Shown here: one piece after another, positions 55,119-64,000 of the stretch
Layout of the letters: each line of letters begins with the position of its first letter
How positions within the stretch are numbered: the first letter of the stretch is position 1
NCBI GenBank assembly: GCA_030247885.1
Contig: JAPDRO010000017.1
Coordinates: 124,001-188,000 of the forward strand
Origin: Taxawa tesnikishii (nom. ined.)
Lineage: Eukaryota; Ascomycota; Dothideomycetes; Dothideales
Reading direction: 5' to 3'
DNA length: 64,000 bases
Notes under the pieces: generated by a model
Seen by the model: the letters and a program-made list of their open reading frames with translations, nothing else
Told to the model about the DNA's origin: nothing
Databases searched by the model: none
Program-made: the position numbers and the translations under genes

Positions 55119-57069
55119 ATGAGCAATTTCAACCAAACATACTCGCAGGGCAACGACCCTCAGCTCCAGCGTCGCGGATCTACCGACTTCAGAGCCAACG
55201 GAGCACCAGTCGCCGGCATGAACGCGAACGGTGTGCCCATGCCGATGGCTGCGCCCAATCGCAACTCGGGCGGACCCTTCGTGATGGGTGGATTTGCTGG
55301 ACCTCGTAGTCCTCCCAAGTCAAAGAGTAGGGACTGATACACCGCGCAAGCACACATTGCGGATGCTGATTCTGCGTTCAGGCACGTCTCATGTTCCTTG
55401 CAAGTTCTTCCCCACGGCACGTGCCAGGCTGGTGCTGCATGCCAGTTTTCCCACGACCTGGACCCTACCACGCAGAATGCGCCTTGCAAGTATTTCGCCA
55501 AGGTAGGAAGAGTCATACACCGATTGCAGGGCTTGGGCTAACACGGTATAGGGGAGCTGCAAGTTCGGCCAAAACTGCGCCCTCGCCCACATTTTGCCAG
55601 ATGGAAGAGTGATCAACAGACCGCCTCGTGGAGGCCAGTCTTTCGGTTACGGCAAGCGGATGCCGAACCCCAACACCCTGATCTCAGCACCCCAGACCTC
55701 GCTGCTCTCTATGCAAGCGAATGATCCTCTGGTCCATCAGCAACCCATGTACACATACCAGCCCGAAGGACAGCTCAGCCCTCGCTTCGGTCCCTCTACC
55801 TCCAACATCCCTCAGCTCGACACTTCCTATGCTCTCGAACCCAGCTCTGCTTACGGCTCGCCGCCGAATGAGAGCCGACTGGGTGCCTCGCCGTCACAGC
55901 GCGGTCTCAGCGTGCTAGACGCTCCATTACCAAGCTCGTTCGATAGCCAAGGCATCTCTCACGCTGCGCGCCATGGACCATTCGCATCCTCTGTACCACC
56001 TCGATTCGGGATAGAGTCTCCACCTTCATCTCTCCCAAACAGAGCTAACCTCGGCAACACCGCCTTGCGTGACCTGCATGACTCCGCTTTTGGTGACACC
56101 GCGAACCTTGACCAAGTGCTGCACGGGCTCGGCTCTTCTCCTCCAGTGTTTGATGAGAAGTTGGCTTTTTCAAAGCGCCCTCTCCACTCGGAGAGATTCG
56201 CGCGCCAAAAGATGCTCTCTGCGAGCCTGGGAACCCGTCCTTCGCATTTCCCTATGGATACTTCTGGATCTGAAGAGAGCGACGACGAAGGTGTCGGTGA
56301 GGATCTCCTTCCTTCAAGCCTTCACGACCTGTTGCCACAAGAGAAGCTGCGCAGGTTCTCCCGCACCAACCCTGAAGAGGAGAATAACCCATCGTTCCTC
56401 AGCGCACAACGTCGCGCCGTGTCCAGCGGCCACACTCCTCAAGACAGCAAAGTCGGTAGCATGAGTCCACTCTCCGCAAGCCCATCACGCTACAACTCCA
56501 TCTGGTCTTCGCGGCCCAGCAACAGACACGACAATGACCTCAATGGCACCTCTGCATTCGGTCACGTCGGATCACCTCTGCGGCCTTCTGCCCTCCGCAC
56601 CTCATCCCTCAACGTTGCCAGCTCTCCAACCGGCGACAGCTCGCCCTATGTCGGCAGCCCTTTGCGTCAAACCGGCATGTCGGCCCTGACCGAGCAGCTG
56701 CAGCGAAACAAGCTGTCCGATTCTACCACCGCCACCGCCACTGCCGCCAAATCTGCGCAAGCGTCTCTGCACCCTGGCGTCTCGCGCAGTTTTTCAAACG
56801 GTTCTTCCTCCGGGCGCAACGGTCTTAGCGATAGGGGAATCAGCAGCAGTAGTTTTGGTCGTGAGACGATTGAGGAGGAACAGGAGATGTTCTCCATGGA
56901 TGGCGATGACGTCGAGTTGCCCTCTTTGTCGAACAATGGGTCGAACCCCGTCTCGAGCAGCGACCTCATGTCCGGTTCGACGAAGGTCAAACGCACAAGC
57001 AATGGCATGACGCCTGGCAAGAGCGTGGCCACTCTGGGTCCGGTTGGCGGCCAGAGGGTCAGCAAGTGA
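55119..57069 (+). CDS. CCCH zinc-finger protein, LEE1-like
   Basis: Exons are 55119-55326, 55382-55502 and 55552-57069; about 615 residues. After a polar N-terminus, two adjacent CCCH fingers appear: CKFFPHGTC...CQFSH and CKYFAKGSC...CALAH, each with spacing Cys-7-Cys-5-Cys-3-His. ILPDGRVINRPPRGGQSFGYG follows, then a long Ser/Pro-rich disordered region with MSALTEQLQRNK and an acidic patch EEEQEMFSMDGDD. Tandem CCCH pairs of this form usually bind RNA. One C is missing in the C4 run at 55410-55413, inside the first finger; restoring it gives the finger exactly, strong evidence for an error. Intron 2 lies within finger 2, between FAK and GSC. Confidence 0.9.
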
Positions 57070-58105
57070 GTAGCGTCCTGCTGCAGCAACCGAACTCACA
57101 CCCACTCCACGATACGATATGGGTGTCTAGGCAAGGCATCGTTCACCTCCTCCTTCAATCAACCGAGAACGACAGCGCTGGACGGTTTTCCATGCCCCGA
57201 CATCCGTATCCAATCACCACAGATGCACAAATCATACATACACCACAGCACACACACACAGCGATTCACGACCGTCACGAAGACGATTTTCAATCTTTTC
57301 TTTGATCACATAGCAAGGCGTTGGGACAAGGGATCCGGGAATCGTTCAACAGGCATCGACAAAAAGTACGCAAAAGGTGGCTCATGCATAGACCGATGCC
57401 TTTTTTCTTCCTTCCGATATAGCTGGACTGGAAATGGCGATCACGGTGGACATGGGCGATGGGTTTTGACCTGAAGACGATCAATCGTGACAGGACAGGA
57501 ACAGGCAAAGAGATATCAAGAAATAGAGATGCCGGGCAAGATGCAGTATTCAAGTAGTTGGAATGGAAAGATCTACAGCCGTCGACAAAGCATGGATTCT
57601 GTCGTGTTGGCATTCTGCTTCAGATGCTCCGTTCCGCCTCGCTCGGTAGCCTTGCATATGACTGGGAGGAGGAATTGCTTCAATCCATTACCATCGCCGA
57701 AAACCTAGGGTTGCAGATGTCTTGGCATTATCACATGCATGTTTGCCGACCCAACCATGTTCCCATTCTGCTGGTCGGACAAGAATTGCTAGTCCCAAGC
57801 ACAAGTCTCAACCAGATGAGCTATTCCGCTTCCGATACTATAGAAAGTCGGAAACTGCGCTTCGCTCGCAATGCCTTCCATAGCTCGATTAGACAGACGA
57901 TAGTAAGTAGCGTCCGTAGCATAGGAAAGCCGTCGAAACCATGCATAAAATATTGCAACTATATATGAACAAGCTCATTAGCAGGTCACTCTCGCCTCTA
58001 AATAGTCCATCGCCGCCAGCAATGCCTGCTCAATGGAAGCAAGACATTCACATCCACCGCTGGCCGGGGTTCAGAGAGGTCTGTTCCAACCGTTCTTCAT
58101 TTCCT
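57070..58105. other. Intergenic region between convergent genes
   Basis: About 1 kb that holds the 3' regions of the CCCH and FrnE-like genes. Only short ORFs without resemblance. Confidence 0.6.
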
Positions 58106-58809
58106 TCAGCACGCTGGCGCATCCCCTAAGACCTCCTTCCCTCCCTTGTTCGCGCCCTTCCTCTCCTCATCCCGCCTAATCCTCTCAAACGCGTCCAGAA
58201 ACGCATCCGGCTCTTCAGCGCCCTGTATCTCAAACCTCCCATTGATAGTAAAATTCGGCACCCCAGAGACGAACCTCCTCTGCGCATCTCCGACCTCCCT
58301 ATCCACCTCCTCCCCGCCCTTCCCGCTCTCCAACCACTCCCTCGCCTCCTCCTCCGCAATCCCGGCCTCCTCGCCGCGCCCACGAGGACCTCACGCGAGG
58401 TGATGTCCTCGTTCCTCTCGAAGTAGGACTCGAACAGCGCCCGCACGACCTTATCCTGCGTCTCGAGCCCCTTCGTCTTGCCCAGCTGGATCAACCGGTG
58501 CGAGTCGCGCGTGTTGCCCGTCTTGCCGCCGAACGCGAAATTGATGCCGAGTTGGCCGCCCAGGCGCGAGAGGTGCTGCTGCATCATGCGGGTGCGCTGG
58601 GCGCCGAATTTGGCCTCGTAGTGGGTCTGCTTGTCGACGCCGGGAGTGGGGGCGGTCGGGTTGAGGTAGAAGGGCGACCAGGAGGTGGTGAAGGTGTCCG
58701 AGGGGTGAGATTGCTGGTGCTGTTTTATGGCGAGATTGAGGCGCGCGCGCCCGACGTAGCACCAGGGACACACGGTGTCGGAGACGATTTGGATGTCGTA
58801 TTGGGTCAT
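58106..58809 (-). CDS. DsbA-like thioredoxin-fold oxidoreductase, FrnE type
   Basis: About 234 residues after correction. MTQYDIQIVSDTVCPWCYVG carries the CPWC active site after the first beta strand. The helical insert SPFYLNPTAPTPGVDK and the segment GNTRDSHRLIQLGKTKG are typical of the FrnE/2-hydroxychromene isomerase-like group, and GVPNFTINGRFEIQGAEEPD holds the cis-Pro loop (GVP). No signal peptide, so probably cytosolic. One base is missing near 58372-58381, after SREVLVGAA; restored, the frame continues EEAGIAEEEAREWLESG. The open frame extends upstream to 59079, but the Met chosen fits the start of relatives. It is divergent from TLS1. Confidence 0.9.
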
Positions 58810-59263
58810 TTTGCGTAGGGTGGTTCGGAACGCCAGGGTGGTTGGTTGTATAGGAGGGATGGTGCTGGAGAATGTGTGGAGAGATGGGAAGATGTTGTGA
58901 GAGGAGTAGTTGGAAAAGTACTTAGCTGAAGCCTTGTTGGCCTTCTGATGTCGATGTCGATGTCGCCATCGGACGTGACAGCTCTTTTCTTGATTACTAA
59001 TTGCCAATGTCCGTGTCTGCTGGTCTTTCCGCGGTTCCGAAAGGATCGCGGTTTGTGTTACTGATGGGCTGGCACGCAAATCACATGCTGAGTGTTGGCC
59101 AAACGCCCCGAGGAGAGGAGAATAGTAGAGTAGGGGAAAGTCAACACCTTGACAAGAAGAAGGCTGAGTGAACAGGCTGAAGTGCTGACGCTTGGCACAT
59201 GACGTCGCTCCCTTCTCTCATGCTGTCGACTAATACCTGCAACATCTGTACTTCCCTGCGACA
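58810..59263. promoter_or_regulatory. Divergent promoter region of the FrnE-like gene and TLS1
   Basis: 454 bases between outward-facing starts. No specific motif recognised. A hexamer CGATGT repeat lies near 58950-58968. Confidence 0.5.
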
Positions 59264-60444
59264 ATGGCAGAAGAGCCCATGTTCAGAGCGTCGAAACGGC
59301 GCAAGGTCTTGCGCAAGCGACCCGAAGACGACGACGACGACGACGACGACAACGACGACGGTGACAATAGAATCGTGACCGGCACTCCTACACCGTCAGC
59401 GCAGTCATTGCCACCAACACCCTCGCACGACGACGATGAACCAACAATAGCAAGCGCAGCTGACATTCTACGACGACGCAAACTCGCGAATGCGCGAAAG
59501 GGCGGCGTGGGGTTTTCGTCCTCCGAGTCACAGCGCCCTAGCAATGCTCCCTCAAATTCGTCAGAAACCGCGCTGGTTCCTGTGAAACCAGAACAGACGG
59601 CCGTGGATTTGACTGCGAAACGATTTACAGCGCCTACGGGCAAGGTGATGACGGAGGATAAGCACATGTGAGTGATCTTTGCATTTGCTCGAGTCAAGCT
59701 CGGTTCGGCGTCTTTCGTGCTGGAAGAACGAATCCGCGTGGCGCGTGAAGTAGAGGCGCAAAGGCTGACGGCGTAAGGATGGCCTATATAGACGCCAAAA
59801 TGTCCGGTAATCTCCGCTCAAGCAGTACACCGCAACCCGTCCAGTCCGGTCCACCAGCGTCCAGCACAGCACCCGTCTCCAAACCAGCGCATTCGGCTAC
59901 GCACGGCCAGCTGCAGGAGATCGACTTAGGTCCTTCATCCACACTACGCAACATCGCGGCCACGGAAGCCGCATACCGCCGGCTAGAATCTGGACAGCCC
60001 GCCACGGACACATCCGCCACCGCTCCGACCAGGAAACCACGTCCGCCCCGTCTAGGGCGCGATGGGAAACCCTTGCCCCCGCGACGAAACCGGGGCCCGC
60101 AGCGCACGGAAGACGACTTCGCACGTGACGCGCTCGTGGAGCAGATCATGCGCGAATCCCAACTGAACATGTACGACTCCGTGCCTGCTCGGACCAGCGT
60201 TGCTAACGGAGCGCCACCGGGAGCGGATGAGGCAGCCGATGAGCGCCTCGCAGACGAGTTTCGCCGTGAGTATCTGGCAGCCATGGAGGAGAAGAATGCG
60301 AGTAAGAAACCGCCTGGTCCGCCGGGGCTGGCGAGCAGGGAGAAGGATGGTACGCTCAAGGGACCGAAGTTGGGCGGTAGCAGGAGTCAGAGGGCAGCGA
60401 TGAGGGCGGCTGAGGAGGCGGCCGCGAAGGGGAAGAAGAGGTAA
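59264..60444 (+). CDS. TLS1: Spliceosome-associated protein Tls1 (human C9orf78/HCA59 family)
   Basis: Exons are 59264-59667 and 59778-60444; 356 residues, frame intact. MFRASKRRKVLRKRPEDDDD at the start is the family's basic N-terminus followed by an acidic run, coded by repeated GAC. TASAADILRRRKLANARKGG-like residues and LTAKRFTAPTGKVMTEDKHM follow, and the splice joins them to MAYIDAKMSGNLR, the most conserved block. The C-terminus is a charged helix with an RRE-YLAAMEEK stretch and Lys/Arg end. In fission yeast Tls1 affects splicing of certain transcripts and telomere maintenance through Brr2; a similar role is inferred here. Confidence 0.92.
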
Positions 60445-61046
60445 ACGAGGCCAGGTCACGGCGCGATCAGCGGTGGCAGACTCTCGGGGACATGGCGGAT
60501 CCTATGTGCTTGTGGTGACAGACGAGGCCGTCTCAAGCGGGCTTCAGGTACCAAGAAAGAGCAACGACATGCTCAATTCCTGGATGACTATCTGCAAGAG
60601 CAGGACCTTGTCGTGGGCTCTGGTGGACCAACTTCATTGCGGTCGAAGAGTTGGAACTCGCGAGCGACTCTGAAGATTCCGATGTTCTTTAAGGCACACA
60701 TTACATATGCGAATATGAACGCCGATGGAAGAGAATACAGTTTGAAAATTCGTTCGTCTCAATACGGCAACAGACGTCGCCCATTCAACGCCTAATTTCC
60801 CCGGTCATGTGGTATATCGCAGTATCGAACCGAGCAACGACGACCAAATAAAAATTCCCAGATCCCAATTAACCCGTATCATCCCATGCACTTTCCCATT
60901 AGAAAAAGAGAAATGCAGGTCCCTCGAAAGATGCCTCCACCGTACAATCAACGAAAGTCGTTAGAAGGGCGTCTTCTTCTTATGCTCGTCCATTAAAGGG
61001 GTTTCCTTGACCTCATCCTACAACAAGCATCAACATCTCACGAGGC
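60445..61046. other. Intergenic region between convergent genes
   Basis: 602 bases between the TLS1 and lipocalin-like stop codons. No gene seen. Confidence 0.55.
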
Positions 61047-62066
61047 TCACGGCTCGCCCGGCCCACTAACTTTGATCTGCGGCATCGGTGGAGGAGGCGG
61101 CCGTCCACTGTTATCCGTGACCCTTCGCCATTTCAGGATCGGAATCCTCTTATCGCCCTACATGCATTCTCATCAGCTCCATCTCCCACCTTTCTCACAA
61201 CCCACACTCCGCTCTCCCACGTCAAGTGACTCGGGCCCTCGTCGAGAGGACAGAAAAAGAAAAACAGGAAGGGAAAAAAGACTCACTTTAATCTCCGTCG
61301 GCTCCTCACTCCCCAACACCAAAACCTGCCCATCCTCCTCAAAGTTCCACGTCCGGATCTGAATATCGCCGATCCACCCGGGCAGGTTGCACACCTGGAA
61401 CGTATGCCTCAAGACCTCCTCCCTCCCGCTCCCCTCGTTGGAGATGTAGTACGGACCCGCGTAGCTGAAACACCTCTTTCCGGCCTCGGCCCACTGCGCC
61501 TCCTCGCCCTTGCCGCGCTGGAACTTCTCTTGTCCCGGTATCAGCATCTGCGCGCTCATGTACCCGTCCGGCGTGTACAGGATCAGCCCCGTCACGTTCT
61601 TCGTCATCGGGTACGTGGGCCGCTGGATGGTCGACGAGGGAGTGGGCATCGCGATGTAGGACTCCAGGCGCCAGGCACCGATCAGACGCTGCCGGAGGGG
61701 CGGTTCCGGGGGCGGACTGGGCGAGGGTGCGAGCGTGTAAAAGTCGCCGTTCAGGTCGATGGGGACGGTGAGTTCGGGTGAGCCGAATTTGGGCAGTTCC
61801 GGGGAGCCGTACTTGCACTCGTGGTAGGGAGAGGTGGGCGAGGTGGACCGCGGCGTGTGGTAGGTCGAGGACGTGTAGCCGTTCGAGTAGAGCTTTGGGG
61901 ATGACATGGAGGTGGTGATGGCGATGGGTGGTGTCGGTATGCGCGGTTTGATGGGCTGTGGTGCTACGACTTCCACGCCCCGTGGCCGCGACGTGGACCG
62001 CGTGCGCGACCGCCGACCCGGTAGGACCTTGGGTACTTGCAGGTAGGTGGTGGTATTGCTCGGCAT
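61047..62066 (-). CDS. Lipocalin-like domain protein
   Basis: Exons are 62066-61287 and 61148-61047, 293 residues, frame intact. The first 130 residues are disordered and rich in Pro/Ser/Thr. The lipocalin-like domain starts at LRQRLIGAWRLESYIAMPTP and includes NVTGLILYTPDGYMSAQMLIPG, CFSYAGPYYISNEG and LRHTFQVCNLPGWIGDIQIR. The second exon adds KRIPILKWRRVTDNSGRPPP. Fungal proteins with this domain are often near biosynthetic genes, but no such cluster is visible here. The open frame extends upstream to 62282; I chose the Met at 62066 because what precedes it looks like leader, though MSSPKLYSNG further in is possible too. Confidence 0.87.
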
Positions 62067-64000
62067 CACGAAGCGGGAGTTGCAGCCGATCTGCTTGGCG
62101 CTGGGATGGGTTCTGGTACCGGCGGTGTTTCGCAGTCGCCTGTGCGGGAAAATGGAAGTAGATTGTTGTAGCTGAGAGTGACACGAAAGAGTAAAAAGAA
62201 TTGTAGTGATGTAGGAATGTAGGAACGTAGAGGTAAGGACAGATACCTCTGACGTCTGAGAGTGACACGGCACGGAAGGCAATCTAAGAGTTCCAGCGCA
62301 GCCGCATTGGATATGCTTGACACTTTCAGCGCGTATGCTGGATGTAACAGGCGCCCGTGATGACTACATGAGTTCGCAGGGGAGTGGGGCCTGAGTCCGG
62401 ACAAGATGGCGGAGGCCCGAAGCTTTGCTAGCAGCACGGCTTGATTCGATCCAGCTAATACACCAGAACATGCCAATGCCAGTGGAATGCATTATTTCCA
62501 AAAGGAACGTAAGCCCTTTTGGCCGAATCGAGGCGTCGTTGCTAAGAATATTGATTTTCTGCAAGGCCTCGCCGCGTGCCACCGAAGGATGGGGAACTGC
62601 ACGACATCGCATCAGCTCTTTCTTCGTGATCGGTGCAATGTTGCGGGAACGCTCTGAGCAATAGTCGTGCTTAGCACTTGCGGATGAGATGGCATAGGCA
62701 AGTAACCTCAGGCCGCCTCCACTCATTTCTCCGGCTCTTGCGGCAAGCAACGTCCAGGCCCTAACCCTGCAAACCACTCATGGTTTAGCGGTCGGGGCTG
62801 AGACACGGAGAGGAAAAAGGCGCTGTGCGAGCAGTGGGTGCGGAGAAAAGAAGAAAAGAAAGAGGCGTGACAGACGGGCCGTTTGCAGCTGCTGCGAACT
62901 CGCCTCCGGACATTGACTGCAGCGGTAAGCATGTGATGGCCATGCGATATGGTATGATGTCGGTCACGAGCGTCCTTCGGGGAATAGGAGATATCGCTTT
63001 GACCCTCTCTCTCTTCCTTCTCCCCTCCAGACCTCGGGTTCACAAACTCGCGGGCTTGGCTTATCTTAGCTGTGCACAACAATGCACCTCGCTGATCGGA
63101 TGGAGCTGAGTGCGTCAACCCAATTTCTAAGCAGCAGCGAAGTGGAGTCTCGGAGCTGGCATTGTTCCGCCCTGTGAATGTGAACATGACAGGGGTCAAG
63201 CAATTGCGAAGATCGGCCGGCGGCGACGGTGTGAGCCAAGGTGAGGAGAGCGGAAGATACGGCACCACTGGTGGACGTTTTGGCAACGCTGAGCATCAAG
63301 AGACGGAGAGATATACGAAGCTCCTCGCATCCTTTGTCAATTCTCCCTTGTCGTCTTCCGGCATCCAGCCACTCTGCCTCTGAATCTAAGGCATATCATG
63401 CAACGTGACTGCATCTTTGCATGTGAAGGCACTGGAGCGGGAGAGAAAAAGTGGGTAGCTATGGAGTTACCCCTCATTACGACAACAGTCTGGTCCTCTC
63501 TGTAAGCAGCCTGAAGTGAGGGGCATCCTGGAGGTATAAAACGACACTTTGCTTGAGCCTCAATCCTTCCTTGCTTTTCTTCAGTCAATCGAATTCTCCA
63601 GGACAGGAAGAAGCATTTTTGTGTACCTCGTCGCCCTCTAGCTGGGTGCGAAAGGGCAGGCTGACTGACCGTGAACAGGAAACCCATCATCCGAACGGTA
63701 CGATCTGCTCCAGCGGCAGCATCAACGCCAACATGGACGGAGTCATGGACGCCTCTCGGGTGGTGATATCTTGCAACGATCAAGTTCATATTCAAGGTAA
63801 CCTACCTTACTGTAATTGAAATGCATGAGCCGGTGCCAGTGCATTGCCTTCCTACGATACCACATTCTCTCATCCACCTCGACGGGTTTGTCGAGAGATG
63901 GGGGTGGGGCAACGGTGTGGAAGGCGTGCACTGCGCTGAGATTATACGGTCAAAACTTGATCTGGATAATACCAGCGAAAGGATCATGCACTCCCCCAAC
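62067..64000. other. Terminal region without a supported gene
   Basis: About 1.9 kb. ORFs on both strands are at most 187 codons, Ser/Arg-rich and unrecognised. It includes the promoter of the lipocalin-like gene. A neighbouring gene may begin beyond the window. Confidence 0.55.

Noticed and set aside
61339-62268. 309-codon minus-strand ORF over the lipocalin-like gene
   Set aside because: A shadow frame of the lipocalin-like coding region on the same strand, with no domain.
1-64000. tRNA genes and other structured RNAs
   Set aside because: I looked for B-box-like GGTTCGANTCC on both strands and found only coding or unsupported matches, with no cloverleaf.

Overview
This is nuclear DNA from a filamentous ascomycete, most likely a Dothideomycete (inference from protein style). 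The evidence is dense single genes on both strands with short GT-AG introns (about 48-190 bases, CTGAC/CTAAC-like branch sites) and many fungus-specific families: FucP-like transporter, GH128 glucanases, WOPR regulator, Zn2Cys6 factor, QDR-like transporter and LEE1-like CCCH protein. I see no rRNA, tRNA, CRISPR array or intact transposon.

Layout. 1-9 kb: 3' part of a Cdc25 phosphatase, a FucP-like MFS transporter, a decayed fragment copied from an SR-protein gene, an F-box protein and a secreted GH128 glucanase. 11-29 kb is housekeeping: cullin-3, the Hsp70 escort protein Zim17, OST1, a fused pseudouridine-catabolism enzyme, a glyoxalase-fold protein, the XPD/RAD3 helicase and the ribosome quality-control ligase Listerin. 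29-36 kb: an SR splicing factor, an alpha/beta hydrolase, COG4 and a second F-box-like protein. 37-42 kb is more accessory: a Zn2Cys6 factor divergent from a QDR-like drug transporter, then a small membrane protein. 45-53 kb: a WOPR regulator, a diaminopropionate ammonia-lyase-like enzyme, a GPI-type GH128 glucanase and a secreted protein convergent with it. 53-62 kb: a doubtful small ORF, a CCCH protein, a DsbA/FrnE oxidoreductase divergent from the spliceosome factor Tls1, and a lipocalin-like protein. The last 1.9 kb holds no gene I can support.

The most striking pattern is that about 15 of the 28 genes need one or two tiny frame corrections to give the expected protein. Every correction is a lost base (17 single-base losses and one two-base loss), mostly in runs of 3-5 identical bases, and mostly C or G. 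This looks like systematic under-calling of short homopolymers in the assembly, not decay of many essential genes. A duplicated piece of the SR gene inside the window keeps the extra C that the main copy lacks, which supports this reading. The FucP-like transporter is different: it also has an in-frame TAG, which an indel cannot explain.

Gene ends below are given for the frame-corrected reading. No obvious new multi-gene system emerges. The best leads are the F-box family carrying a nucleotidyltransferase-like signature, the SR-gene fragment whose antisense forms the tail of that F-box protein, the PsuG-PsuK fusion with a presequence-like N-terminus, and the regulator-transporter pair at 37.5-41 kb.
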